Assembly (NCBI RefSeq): GCF_963678635.1
Contig: NC_087068.1
Span: 11,478,027 to 11,538,026, forward strand
Direction of reading: 5' to 3'
Source of the DNA: Symsagittifera roscoffensis
Lineage: Eukaryota > Xenacoelomorpha > Acoela > Convolutidae
Length of the DNA stretch: 60,000 nt
Position numbers and translations under genes: made by a program. Of the stretch, positions 22,901-31,110 are shown in pieces. Each line of letters starts with the position of its first letter. Position 1 is the stretch's first letter. The notes under the pieces are model-generated. The model did not search any database. It was given only the letters and a program-made list of their open reading frames with translations, and was not told the DNA's origin.

Positions 22901-24971
22901 AGAAGCAAACAAAAAATGAAGCTGAAGAAAATAGATTTGGCTACTAAACCCGAGGATCTTCTGGAAACATTCCAAAATAGGAACCTGGCACCGGCGGAGT
23001 GGGGAAATCTGGCAGATCAAGTACTCAAGGGGGGGTACAAAAGGTGGCAAACAAATTTCGAGGAAAAAACCAGTCAGTCGGAGAAAGAGATGACAAATTC
23101 GAACATCCACAGGGGGTATCAGACGACTCCAGCGTGGAGGACGCAAGGTTTAGTAGAAGCTCACGACAAACTAAGAGCAAAGAACCACAACGTTTTGGGG
23201 ACCCAGTAAAGCATTCAATCAAGGAAACTTCAGAAGAACTATCAGGGGGAGCACTCTTAAAAGCGGCCTTACAAGAGTATAGAAGACGGCTAACAGAGTT
23301 CAAGACACGGAATGACAGGCCAATAGAGTCGAGATTGATTCTACTGGAGAGATATCTATTCCGAAGAAAATTCGGTTAAGCCACGTTGGACAAAGGAGTG
23401 GGCTGGAACCCTAGCTGGAGGATAGAACTGGAGGAAAATTGAAGAATTGCAATTTTGCAATGCAATCAGACAATCAGTAAACTTTTAAAAACTGAGCTTT
23501 AAAACTCTTGATTTTATAAATTATTTCTGATACCAGAAAAATTTTTCACTCCAGGGGGCATGTGATGCTGCTACTGCAATAGCAGTAATGATGATGAAAC
23601 CATAACCTTCAGTGTTATAATTAGTTTTTTATGATAAGTGTCCAAGTTCATTTAGATCTGAGACTTTTGGTACACAGCGGAGAGTTCAGAGTATGAACTT
23701 TAGAACCGCTCTCAGTAACTAAAAAACTAACAAGAAAACTATTTATTACGATCAAGATAACACATTCTTGGATTACAAATTAGTTTTACAACAAGATACC
23801 TCGTAGAATATCAGACTGAGTTAGGCGTAAGAAGACAACACCCTCACCCCTACGAGACTTCTTCTCAGTCAATTTGTGCCGTGGTCAGAACAAGAAGCCG
23901 ATAGTTATTAAAAACATCGTTTCTTTTTAAAAAATTTTATAGTTGGTTGGAGATTTTGATTTATTAAAAAAGCCGAAAAGACGAGTGAGAGAATCAATTT
24001 CCGTCTTTAAAACACATCTTTTCGAAACTAAAATTAAACTTGTTGCGTTCATCGAAACTCACCCTGGATATTCGTTTTTGGACTTGAGCGTCTGGCTGAT
24101 GATTGACTTTCCCTGACTCGGAAGAAGCTGGTTCTTGTGAGACACCTTGATTTTTTTGTTATTTCCGTCCGTCGGAGTTTTCGGTTGAACTACGCAGATT
24201 TTTCCTTCTAAAAAGTCTTTGGAGCCAAATTAAAAGAAATTTATTAATACATTCAAACTTGATTGAGTAAAAATTGATTGTGTTTTTGAAAAGATTAGGA
24301 CGAAATCTGACTTGAAAATAGCAAAAAACGAAATGATCGTGTTTTAAAAACCTTTGTATTTAAACACTTGAGTTTTCTCAGTTTATATGAAAGTCTCAGT
24401 TTATCTCAGTTTATATTAAACTTTCCGACTTTCTGCCACTGGCTTCAGCTGTCGCGATAAAATTGTATAAAAAAGAGGCCATTTGGAAGATTATGAACAC
24501 CACATTTCAGGGTGAAAATAACTGTGGTGGCCACGTAAACTATATCCCCCTAGACCGAGTGAACAATTTCCCCCCAAAAATGACAAATTTTTAATTAAAT
24601 CGCAAATTTATGCACTAAGGCAAAGATGTACTATGCTTAAACCTGATTATTTGAAAAATATTTCTTTTAAGCCAGTGAACAATCTCCCCTTTTTTATTTA
24701 GGGGGGAGATAGTTCACTTGGATGCTTGTGTTTAATTCTCACCTGGACCATCGGTTTGATTGAGAGTGAGGCGGCTGCAGAACCACTTTGGGAATGGGAG
24801 AAGGAACTCATTCCTGCTGCTGTCGCCTGTGCCCACCACATAGTGCAGAGTGTAGTCTGAGGGCTGGAAGGAAGAGTGGAGGAAGAGGAGGAGGACGGAG
24901 GAGAAGAAGACTGAGGTCCACAGGAGGAGCAGACACACTTGCACACAGCAGGGGGTGTTGCTCACACACAT
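7746..24971 (-). CDS. Gene 1: five-exon membrane protein, TMEM231-like (whole gene span)
   Basis: Five minus-strand exons (24,971-24,743; 24,207-24,063; 16,874-16,740; 8,879-8,678; 7,982-7,746) join with intron phases 1, 2, 2 and 0 into a 948-nt frame of 315 residues plus stop. All introns are GT-AG. The protein has a hydrophobic segment near the N terminus (about residues 12-32). A largely beta-type soluble region with an asparagine-linked glycosylation site (NQT) follows. A second hydrophobic segment lies near the C terminus (about 290-307), followed by a short CRRAKNPY tail. This two-pass layout, the total length near 316 and spaced similarities recall TMEM231, a subunit of the MKS/B9 complex at the ciliary transition zone. 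The family call rests on remembered patterns, not a search. Two Ty3/gypsy elements, a SINE and MITEs lie in its introns. Confidence 0.6.
8330..8632 (-). mobile_element. tRNA-derived SINE in gene 1 intron 4
   Basis: Read on the minus strand from about 8,630, the head is tRNA-like. It has GGTGGTGAAG, a box-A-like GTGTTTACGTCTC, an anticodon-arm-like ACCTCTCAATCGAAAGGT and a degraded box B (GATGTTCGCGGCC), then CCACC. The body continues with segments shared with 48.69-48.86 kb: GCATGTAACTC, CAGCAGCAGTTTTCCGT, AGGACAGCTCGTACGA and CTTGTGGACAA. It lies about 46 bp downstream of the exon 4 donor. The exact 3' end was not determined. Confidence 0.6.
8678..8879 (-). CDS. Gene 1 exon 4 (Cys-containing segment)
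   Basis: The 202-nt exon starts after AG at 8,880-8,881 (CATAAG), which is the acceptor that fits phase 2 from exon 3. It ends at a GTAACT donor in phase 0. It encodes GLQLILEIYAWYDLEVVKY, then a region with three Cys (DMSCQDY, VHYCHGS, NTCSVG) and ends LDYFSYD. A second AG 17 bp downstream has a better-looking tract but breaks the frame. The frame also stays open past the donor to TAA at 8,639-8,641, so an alternative terminal exon ending in LGC is possible. Confidence 0.6.
9191..9440 (-). repeat. Element A 3' LTR
   Basis: About 250 bp align to the right LTR. Shared landmarks on the plus strand are gagatttgtagaa, gtatttgttctct, agatttagctgc, catagtgagctctgccaact, ggttggc and aggttactgcctg. 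The outer end has lost the terminal TG/CA dinucleotide by point change (TCTGATA here against TGTGATA in the partner). Confidence 0.85.
9931..10690 (-). pseudogene. Element A accessory ORF after integrase (decayed)
   Basis: Two ORF pieces lie between integrase and the 3' LTR. The upstream piece (10,687-10,376) is Lys/Arg-rich. The downstream piece (10,134-9,931) has a Ser/Lys-rich start, then RPEDILDTFQNHDLAPDEW and ALADQ before its stop. The same conserved block occurs in element B at about 22.93-23.03 kb. No membrane segment is visible, so it does not look like an envelope gene. Function unknown. Confidence 0.65.
10886..11965 (-). pseudogene. Element A integrase (decayed)
   Basis: The zinc-binding N-terminal region is clear at 11,965-11,519, with HRGHPGQEAML followed by LWWPHMNKDI. 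The second half of the HHCC motif is broken by a stop (the frame resumes TRYGKNVKN). The catalytic core appears in a shifted frame near 11,460-11,340, with a first-Asp-like LDYAEPI and then FSKYPSVKVTKK. The C-terminal region continues to about 10,886 (LFKQQISSFKEDERKK). Several frameshifts make it non-functional. Confidence 0.85.
12440..12960 (-). pseudogene. Element A RNase H end and connection region (decayed)
   Basis: The frame contains SRLTRWNDRLLPYQFKV followed by IPGKDMRIVDYLSR, the signature at the end of Ty3/gypsy RNase H. It then continues through a charged linker toward integrase. The upstream RNase H is interrupted. Confidence 0.85.
12960..13870 (-). pseudogene. Element A reverse transcriptase (decayed)
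   Basis: Translation in broken frames gives the conserved opening (LDAKPTNMQLFKNKYEMPN) and a motif-A region that reads LNMKYA, where the related element B has LDLKHA. The catalytic Asp of motif A is therefore Asn here. Further fragments follow near 13,438-13,253 (FKKEGVWLKHHLSESE). The enzyme cannot be active. Confidence 0.8.
14197..14400 (-). pseudogene. Element A retropepsin-like protease (catalytic Asp lost)
   Basis: The frame has ITVNTGSPIPFL, where retropepsins carry a D-T/S-G triad. The Asp codon has become Asn by a single G-to-A change on the coding strand. Its position between the zinc knuckle and reverse transcriptase fits protease. Confidence 0.75.
14645..15491 (-). pseudogene. 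Element A gag remnants with zinc knuckle
   Basis: The upstream part (15,491-15,216) is charged, gag-like sequence. The downstream part (14,893-14,645) contains CRTCGKANHFAKMQ, a CCHC zinc knuckle whose last Cys is missing. It also has a basic stretch (DSKRKIQTKKV). Stops separate the pieces. Confidence 0.7.
15666..15900 (-). repeat. Element A 5' LTR
   Basis: About 235 bp, beginning TGTGATA and ending CCCCA on the plus strand (TG...CA on either strand). It aligns with the left LTR with visible substitutions and a small deletion, showing an old insertion. It is followed immediately by the target duplication CTGGG. Confidence 0.85.
15906..16739. other. Intronic AT-rich stretch of gene 1
   Basis: No exon or element is supported here. 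Only chance ORFs occur in A/T-rich sequence between element A and exon 3. Confidence 0.4.
16740..16874 (-). CDS. Gene 1 exon 3 (beta-sandwich-like segment)
   Basis: The exon is bounded by a TTTCTAG acceptor and a GTAAGAC donor, with phase 2 at both ends. The 135 nt encode an alternating hydrophobic segment (IDHDMNSTEGFYFFNLKV, then AVAIGVFDSYSQAKAALG). The Asp/Asn-rich entry followed by a Phe/Leu strand and a second hydrophobic strand is the part that most recalls the TMEM231 core. It lies in a 7-kb intronic landscape between the two Ty3/gypsy elements. Confidence 0.75.
17020..17270. repeat. ATCGATTA-rich repeat segment (diverged)
   Basis: It begins GAGCACTAAGATTCCATGGAT followed by acaatcgattac, resembling the terminal motif of the units at 35.65 and 38.16 kb. 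Further sites follow (ataatcgattatag, acaatcgatttta) and TGGATTATAAAT near 17,250. It is probably a decayed member of the same MITE family. Confidence 0.5.
17430..17700. repeat. Imperfect long inverted repeat with strong strand asymmetry
   Basis: The left half is pyrimidine-rich (cccccaatttcaacactta, cacctttcc) and the right half purine-rich (ggggaaggtgaaaaatgg). They meet at a small palindrome near ccacacttccttaagtgtgtg (about 17,543-17,563). The outer parts also match loosely, with AATAGAACACCCCC on the left against the complement of GGGGGTAGAGATACC on the right. It could be a MITE or a cruciform/triplex-prone sequence. No ORF. Confidence 0.55.
17917..18108 (+). mobile_element. hAT-like MITE, short complete copy (192 bp)
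   Basis: The left end is CTGGGGCGGATCCAGG. The right end, reverse complemented, is CAGGGACGGATTTAGG. The flanks are atttaagc (17,909-17,916) and ctttaagc (18,109-18,116), a 7-of-8 duplication. Compared with the 2.24-kb copy it lacks about 230 bp of the interior. Confidence 0.85.
18117..18959. other. Intronic AT-rich stretch of gene 1
   Basis: No gene is supported. It contains a perfect 28-bp tandem duplication (18,333-18,388) and scattered ATCGATT sites at both ends (near 18,170 and 18,948). Confidence 0.4.
18333..18388. repeat. Perfect 28-bp tandem duplication
   Basis: The unit beginning GATCAGCTTCTTTTTCAG is present twice with no mismatch and no spacer, so it is recent or an assembly artefact. 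Confidence 0.85.
18960..19150 (-). mobile_element. hAT-like MITE fragment, reverse orientation
   Basis: It starts CAGGGGTGGATTTAGG and runs through the G/C-rich tract and the gggattcgac ... aaagggtcccc segment to AGCGCGCTTCAAAAAAA. It then joins element B sequence directly near 19,150. The other half of the MITE is not present at the junction. Confidence 0.75.
19150..20830 (+). pseudogene. Element B protease end, reverse transcriptase and RNase H (broken)
   Basis: Visible in order are a protease-end region (GATFLVTQRKTR ... MSLDLQGQVG), RRIPIQIQNEF and the RT opening (MPNVDELIDGVNQIVTDK). Motif A reads VLDLKHAYSQ with the catalytic Asp kept, and FLDDILIV (the YxDD equivalent, near 20,000) sits in a different frame. 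These are followed by RNase H pieces (SHNGLGATLEQQTDDG) and IPGKDMGIVD near 20,775-20,805. Internal stops and at least two frameshifts inactivate it. Confidence 0.85.
21027..21078 (+). repeat. 29-bp tandem duplication inside element B
   Basis: The segment ACGAGCAAAGCCCGACCGGA occurs twice, 29 bp apart, in the linker between RNase H and integrase. Confidence 0.8.
21600..22258 (+). pseudogene. Element B integrase lacking its catalytic core
   Basis: The N-terminal zinc-binding part is well preserved (IHRGHPGQETML then YLWWPHTHKDIVN, ending at TGA about 21,958). Only about 50 bp later the C-terminal region resumes (MASQLKQRID, then SPLYKQQLHTYQNRQR). The DD(35)E core, present in decayed form in element A, is missing, which indicates an internal deletion. 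Confidence 0.8.
22372..23379 (+). pseudogene. Element B accessory ORF after integrase
   Basis: Overlapping ORF pieces encode a basic, Lys/Gln/Ser-rich protein. The first part has a K-G-K-I-T start and RKSDIGQAKTNL, comparable to RNRDIAKAKTKL in element A. The second has KKIDLATKPEDLLETFQNRN followed by LAPAEWGNLADQ, matching the element A block. No signal peptide or membrane segment is seen. The products could be nucleic-acid binding, given the charge. The function is unknown. Confidence 0.65.
23561..23887 (+). repeat. Element B 3' LTR (probable)
   Basis: It begins TGTGATGCTGC directly after the purine tract and could end GTGGTCA at about 23,887, giving TG...CA ends and about 327 bp. There is no second LTR in the window to confirm the end. 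Confidence 0.6.
24063..24207 (-). CDS. Gene 1 exon 2
   Basis: The acceptor is a T-rich tract ending TTTTTAG, and the frame enters in phase 1, matching exon 1. The 145-nt exon encodes GKICVVQPKTPTDGNNKK followed by KVSHKNQLLPSQGKS and ends NEYPG at a GTGAGT donor in phase 2. It looks soluble and probably sits on the exoplasmic side. Compared with TMEM231 it would form a longer linker after the first strand region. Confidence 0.75.
24540..24720. repeat. Hairpin element beside gene 1 exon 1
   Basis: GTGAACAATCTCCCC (from about 24,675) is followed after an 11-bp T/A spacer by GGGGGGAGATAGTTCAC (to about 24,718), forming a long near-perfect stem. A related gtgaacaatttcccccc occurs near 24,560. 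It ends about 25 bp from the exon 1 donor (24,743). Confidence 0.7.
24743..24971 (-). CDS. Gene 1 exon 1 (start codon, membrane segment)
   Basis: ATG at 24,971 opens a frame of 76 codons ending in phase 1 at a strong GTGAGA donor. In-frame TGA occurs shortly upstream, which supports this Met as the start. The exon encodes a short Cys-rich N terminus, a Leu/Phe/Val-rich membrane segment (VCLLLLWTSVFFSSVLLLFL), then DYTLHYVVGTGDSSRNEF and an NQTDG motif. The C/T-rich, GC-richer composition differs sharply from the flanks. An alternative is that the Met is internal and an upstream exon splices to one of the AGs near 24,982-24,993. Confidence 0.75.
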
Positions 24972-24993
24972 GTTTTGTTCAACTAGTCAAAGC

Positions 24994-25890
24994 TAAAAAA
25001 AAGTGAAAATTGCATACTTTGCATATGGGGGGCCTTATCGACGCCCCCCCCCCCCCCCCATCCCCCATACTTGAATATTCATTTTAACAATTTTTATGCA
25101 GCCATAAACGAATTTAATGATGTCATATTTCTCATAAATTTGTGTTTTTTTTCTTTAATTTTGACCGCCAATCTTAATTAGATACCTGTTACGATGTGTC
25201 TATTCACAGTCTATCGGACTTCGCGGCACTTTTCTAGCCTTTAACAATTGATGCAATAGCTTTATTAATTGAAGCAATTTGTTAGAATTCTCAGTAAAAT
25301 GAAGCACAGTGAACACTCTTGGGTTTGCGCAAAATTTTTAGTGCGGTAATAAAAAATTTATTTGCTGACAAAAATCACTCCATGGGCAACCAGGATCAGA
25401 GTATGAAATTTCGCGATCTTATTTGTCAAAACAAAAAATCAATATACCTTAGTAACTCGAAATCAATCAAGAACCCAATTAGTCGTTTTTGGTATATATA
25501 AAAAATATTTTAATGTCCTCTTTTATAGCATGGATTTCCTTAACCTCCACGACGCCTTTCAAAGAAAAGTAAGCAAATCAATTATTAAAATTTTAACCAA
25601 AGTAACCGAAAAGATTTTTTTCAGTTTTTCAAAAAAGTTCAACCGATTCTGGTAACACCCACAAATTTTTTTAAATTTGGCTAAAAAACAATGCCCCTCT
25701 ACAAAATTGGCAAAAATTCCAAAAAAATATCAACCAATATCATAACTGCCGCCAAAAATTGCAGAGAGGTTTTATATAACAGGTTGATGTTATTTTTTCT
25801 ACGAAAAAATAAGTTTTCAACATTAGGCAATATGGGTTCTGAAGCAAACGTGGATCAAATGTTTTAAGAGAAGCAATCAGTGGGATTCTC
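24994..25890. other. Region upstream of gene 1
   Basis: No coding exon is seen. A C-run (about 25,043-25,059) beside a G-rich stretch lies just upstream of exon 1. The gene 1 promoter or a 5' untranslated exon could be here, but no TATA or initiator element can be assigned with confidence. Confidence 0.35.
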
Positions 25891-26620
25891 ACACTTTTTG
25901 CAGTTAATTGCTTTTAGATATTTGGGCGTTTATATTGAAAAAAACTGGTAATTACAAACTTGTGAACCATGTTCAAAATACATCAAACGGTTTTTGCAGG
26001 ATGTTTTATAAAAATAGAGACTGTTTGAGAATAAATCAACTAAGGTAAGTGTTAGAAACATACGCTTAGATAATTGTGCAATATGACCTGCTTGCTTACG
26101 CTACTACTGTGAATAGCAAATTAATTTTATTGGAAATACTATATGTCAATTAATAAAAAAATTTTGTTTCAAGAAATTCTATGCGCCAGTTAGGCAAGTT
26201 AGAAGCAAAAGCGACTTTAGGCTGTAATAGAACTCCTCGTTTTTGAACAGTTAAATTTATTTGGTGAACTTTTGGGAAAAAATGCGCTTCAGAATTTATA
26301 AAGAACTATAGCAATTATGCTGAAATAATTGAAATCAAGACAGGCAAACTAAAAAACTAAAAATTTGTCGCATTATTTTTAGATTAACATTGTCAATCTT
26401 TGCGGCAGCTAATGATTTTGACATGAAAAAATGAAACTAAGAAGTCAAGTTGTGTGCAGGAATTTTCAAAACTTTTTAAATGAATAACTGAAACTGATTT
26501 CGGACAAAAAAAGTTTGTCTCAGTGGAAAAAACTACGTTTAAAAGTCTTTTTGAGTGAAAAGAATTAAGAAGTTCTACAAAAGAAAACTCCATAAAGAAA
26601 AAATCTAAATCGAAGCCATC
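25890..26620 (+). pseudogene. Fossil C-terminal part of a non-LTR reverse transcriptase
   Basis: Broken plus-strand translation gives FRYLGVYIEKNW, then HVQNTSNGFCRMFYKN, VLETYA and VNSKLILLEI. This is the order found after the catalytic domain of jockey/CR1-type reverse transcriptases (the YLGV...I...L block, then the Tyr-rich and Leu-Leu-Gln regions). Many stops and frameshifts are present. It may be a 5'-truncated insertion. Confidence 0.55.
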
Positions 26621-29306
26621 AGATGCTGGTACAAACTAAAATAAAAATGGAACCAGTTCTAAACTAGAATTTATAATTGGTTATAAATGTAATTCTCTAA
26701 TTTTATAAAATATTCTTAGCTAACCAATAATATTCCATAACTAACATTTACACTTATTTGTAAGTATTAAAACTACTTGTAGTTTCAGCGCCAGAGCAAT
26801 TTGAATTAAACTTAGAATACAGTTGTTCTCCTTCTGGAAATTAACTCGCATAAACCAGTATACACCAGATCTATTGAGACTAGGAGATATAAAAGTAAGA
26901 TTAAGATCGGTATTAGACTAAGAAGTTGCACGAATCTATCCGGCCGAAAATAAGATAGCGTGACGAGCAGACGGTGTACTTTATCTGAAATTACTCTATG
27001 AGTATAGTAATCCGTAGATAACTCAAAAGTAAAAATATGTTTGGTGTTTTGCATAACATTTTTTTATCGTTTGATTAAATTATCCTACTTGAATCACTGA
27101 CAACCAAAACGGATACTCCGAACTTGCTTATGATTAAAGCAAAAAACATCAAATCTGTGGATTCCGCAACAGCTCGCAACAAAAGATAATTTGTAACAAA
27201 AACACAAATAGCAAAGTTTGAAGGAAAACGACAACTCGCAGGCTTTGAAATGTAATTAAAAACATGCGAAATTATGAGAAAAATGAGGCCGATGTGCGCG
27301 CCAAGCTCGCAAAGTTGCTTTGCGGCAATAACTTGCTTTAGTTTTTGTAAAAATTTTACCTTCTGTTGGCAAGCTTGCAACATGTAGGCTCGACTGTGGA
27401 GGACAGTATACTGCGAGTTATAATTTTTTGCGAGTTGTCTTTCATTGCGAGTTTTGTGCTTATTGTCACTTTTAAAAAATGTGATGACTATTATCTATGT
27501 TTTGTTCATCGTTTTTTTTAAATCTAAGCTACACCTAAGAAAAAATTATTCGACAAGTTTATTGTTTTTGTGCGGAAATTGACTTCATTTTCTAGGTTCT
27601 CTCTTTTTAATGGCAATCTATATTAGTAGGCGAATAGACTTTTTTCTCACAGAGGTTGAGGTGCAGCTGACAGACTGTAGCTCTCCAAATTAAACTATTT
27701 GATAAGCGTACCAATTATTAACACACTCTTTGTTTTAAATTATGAGGCTTAAAACTTAGTTTTTTATTATGTCGCTTTCAAATCTTCTGCCAAAAGTTTG
27801 GCCGAAAATCAGCAAACTTACCCAAACTAAATCGATATGATTTCGAATAAAAATAGGTACTCTGATTGCGAATGAATGATCTACTACTGGTTTTAGGTGT
27901 GTTTACCAGTGAGATTGATGATAAATTTGGTAATTTAACTTGAACTATAGGGCTATGATTACTCTGGTCTTCAACAAGAATTCAACTAACATAGAATATT
28001 GAAGACAAACACCAAATGGTATTCCCGAATCACTGAATGTGAAGCATGATTCAAATAACATCATCTTGCAACATCTATTGCGTCAGTGTTGAAAATTATT
28101 AGCAAATTTAGCATTTGAATAGTATTTATTTTCTCTTTTAACATCAACCACAGCTGTTTAAACCACTTGATTCTTTCATTGAAAGATAAATACCAGGACC
28201 TAGAAATATTTTTGATATTCCATTTCGGTATTGGCAGATATAAATTCGAGAAATTGTGAATATTTTCATTGTTTTGACCAACTTCTAGAAACAGAAGCAA
28301 AGTTTGCAATCACGTGGGTTTTTGCACACAAAACTTTATCAAAAAGTCTCGTAAGGTCAAATGAGATGCTATTTTAGGCCAAATCAAAATTTTTCTGAGG
28401 TTGAAAAAATACTTTTTCGTTTGCATTCAGAATATTGAAAGCCACAGAGGCCACTAATCATTTTAAAAAAGTTTTTTAATCAGCTTTTTTGACTTTAACA
28501 CTAAAAATGGAAAAATTTGCGCAGGACAAAGAGTAGCCATACACAAAGATATATTATCATAAAAATAAATGACGATGACTAGGTCATATCAACCCAACGA
28601 TGTTATTGGGTTTCTGAGGGACATATTTGCTTATTAAATTATGAAAACAAGTTTATTTTGTTACGAATTTTTAAATTTATTCAACTGTGACGAGCAACAA
28701 AATTTTTTCCTTGATTTTTAAAATTGAGCTAGAGTTGATTTGAAAACGGCAAACTACTGGAAACATACTGAGTGTTGATTTTCCTTCCCCCTTGCCCAAC
28801 TCTCTAAGTTTGAGCCCCTTTTTTGTACCCTAGATATACCCGTTTCATATTTACCCAAATTTAGGAAAGTTGAAAAAATTTTTGTACCGTCAGGAAGTTG
28901 ATCATTTGATCTTTAGAATTTAACGTGATGCCCATGATTTTGATTTAATTTATTGTTTGATTTTTTGTTTTTTGACTTTTAATTATGCTCAGGTTTGATG
29001 TTTCAAAGCGTAAATCAATGCTGTCGTTGCCAAAACATCAAGGTCGAAAAATTCAAATGGTTTTGGACTGTTTTGTATGGGACTGTTTCTTAGGCTTTTT
29101 TTTATGTTTCGGTCTGTTTTTTTGTGAGACAGTTTTGCATGGGACTATTTTGTATATGCGCCACTGAAAGATGTGTTAATAGTTTAAAAAAGACAAGGTA
29201 GGTTTGTTTTGATCAGTTTTAATTTGGTTGGAGATGTTCTAAAAAAATTTTACACAGGGAAACTCAAACTCCTTGACAGCTTTATTTCTTCTTTGATCTG
29301 TAATTT
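26621..29306. other. Long AT-rich gene-free stretch
   Basis: No exon is supported. The segment near 27,290-27,420 (gccaagctcgcaaagttg ... gcgagtt) matches the interior of the MITE at 36.1-36.5 kb and is listed separately. The rest is A/T-rich with chance ORFs. Confidence 0.4.
27290..27420. repeat. Fragment homologous to the interior of the 36.1-kb MITE
   Basis: Landmarks in the same order at both places are GCGCGYC, CTCGCAA / CGCTTCGCGGC, GGTAAGCTCGCAACAYGT-like, GGCT-GAC/CGGC and TACTGCGAGTT / TTCTGCAGCTTGAGTT. Diverged. Confidence 0.5.
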
Positions 29307-29506
29307 NNNNNNNNNNNNNNNNNNNNNNNNNNNNNNNNNNNNNNNNNNNNNNNNNNNNNNNNNNNNNNNNNNNNNNNNNNNNNNNNNNNNNNNNNNNNNN
29401 NNNNNNNNNNNNNNNNNNNNNNNNNNNNNNNNNNNNNNNNNNNNNNNNNNNNNNNNNNNNNNNNNNNNNNNNNNNNNNNNNNNNNNNNNNNNNNNNNNNN
29501 NNNNNN
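29307..29506. other. Assembly gap (200 N)
   Basis: Exactly 200 unresolved bases, probably a scaffold gap of nominal size. ORFs crossing it are meaningless. Confidence 0.99.
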
Positions 29507-29981
29507 ACTGAGACAGACAGGAAGGAAAAGAAGACAATCACGACTTTTCAACTTCTCTGGGCTGACAGTTTCTCTAATCTACAGAAGCAATGTGGATTGT
29601 GACCTACCACTTCTCTATTTCATGTTCCAGTCAGAAGTTAGGGCAGCTGAGCTACTGACAAGGCAGACAAAGAAAGCAGATCTACAAGTTTTTCAACAAT
29701 CAACAAAAACAGTCAGCTAAACCAAAACTCAAAACTCAAACCTGCAGTAAATTGATTTCTTTGTCATTAAGTTTCCCCGCCATAAGTGAAGTAACCAAAA
29801 CAAAAAATATAACCCTATAATTAAAGCAGCATAATCTGATTTGAAAAAATAAGTGATACGGCTAGCTCCCATTAAAGCTCATTTTTTAAGCAAACTATCT
29901 AGTTTTTCCCCTAATCTGAAAGAATGCTGTGCCTTATCTTCAACTGTATCACCAAATTGATGTTCATTCAACTGTAATACG

Positions 29982-31110
29982 ATGGCACACGCGCAAGTTT
30001 CGGTCGAACCTTACAGAGGAACGGAAAAAGAAGACTTTTCAGAATTCGAGCTAGAATACATCGGAATAGCGGCTATACCAAACGAGCAACAAGCGAAATT
30101 CTTACAACTACACCTACGAGTAGCGTTTCTATCAGGCACTAGGACCAGCAATTTGAGCGAACGTTTCTGCGAGTCTCATAGCCCTCAGGGATCACTTTTA
30201 CATTCCCCAGCTTCAATAAGTCCACGTTTTGAAGTTACAGCAACTGCGATTCAACCCGAAAACAGATACTACCAAGAACTTTCTCGTGAACTTGACAAAG
30301 AAAGCGCAGCAAGCATATCCAACACCAGATCTCGCAACAATTGAAGCACCTGCAGCAGCAGAAGAAGCACGATTTCATCGAGAAACTGCTCAACTGCAAG
30401 AAAGAATAGATTCTGTACATGACAATCGAAATGAACAATCTAATCGACTGTTCATTAAGGGAATGCCAGGCTGGTTGAGATCAAAGCTGATGGAACAACC
30501 ACCTGCAACTACAGTTCAGGAATTGTGTCACCTGACCAAGAAGCAAATCAAATTTCGTGAGATTTGCCGAAAACACTATTATCTGGAAGAAGGATTTAAC
30601 GACGTAAACGACGAAGTATCAGAAAAATTAACAAGCGCTCTCACAAAATTGTCCACAAACCAAAATTGGAGAAGCAGCTCAACGAAATGAGATCACATTT
30701 AAATGAGCAGTCGCAGAAACAATCTAAATCGGAAGAAAAGCAGTCAGAGTGGTCAGTATAGTGGCTATCAGCTTAATCAAAACAACGGTTATGGTCAACA
30801 ACGAGGCAACAGAGGCGATAGATACAGAAATAATTGGCAAAACAATTTTGAATTGAACAATACCAAGCCAAATTTTCAAAAAATGCTTTCAGTTGCTCCA
30901 CCGCAAAATTCCCAGTGGTACCCTCAAAACTAGCAGTACCCAAACAATCACCAGAAACAGCACAATCAGCCAATGGTGCAAATACATCCATCATCACAAT
31001 TCCAACAGGAACAGAATTATCCGACGCAACAATTTGTCGCAAATCAAATGCCACAAGCTGAAAATCAAAATCCCAATAGACCCTTCGTACCAATGGTGCA
31101 ATCATAGGCC
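29982..31110 (+). pseudogene. Gag of an LTR retroelement (frameshifted)
   Basis: The first ORF (29,982-30,344) starts MAHAQVSVEPYRGTEKEDF and contains FELEYIGIAAIPNEQQAKF, a capsid-like opening. The frame shifts near 30,230 to FNPKTDTTKNFLVNLTKKAQ, then AEEARFHRETAQLQER and RLFIKGMPGWLRSKLMEQ, typical of Ty3/gypsy capsid C-terminal regions. A Gln/Asn-rich tail follows to about 31,105. No protease, reverse transcriptase or integrase is found downstream. It lies 475 bp after the assembly gap, so part of the element may be lost there. Confidence 0.7.

Larger units (their letters stand above)
19150..23887 (+). mobile_element. Element B: 5'-truncated Ty3/gypsy element related to element A
   Basis: Coding remnants on the plus strand run protease end, reverse transcriptase, RNase H, integrase N-terminal part, accessory ORF, 3' LTR. 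Gag and the 5' LTR are absent; the element starts inside pol against a MITE fragment. The purine tract CCAGGGGGCA precedes the 3' LTR. It is the same family type as element A, by shared pol motifs and a shared accessory block. It lies antisense to gene 1 in intron 2. Confidence 0.85.

Noticed and set aside
22516-22908. Minus-strand ORF of 130 codons
   Set aside because: It is the shadow of the plus-strand accessory ORF of element B.
26812-27383. Minus-strand ORFs with hydrophobic stretches that could be membrane proteins
   Set aside because: Composition is that of AT-rich background, there are no convincing splice sites and no family resemblance; one overlaps a repeat fragment.
29209-29551. 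ORFs spanning the N gap
   Set aside because: They consist mostly of unresolved bases and have no meaning.
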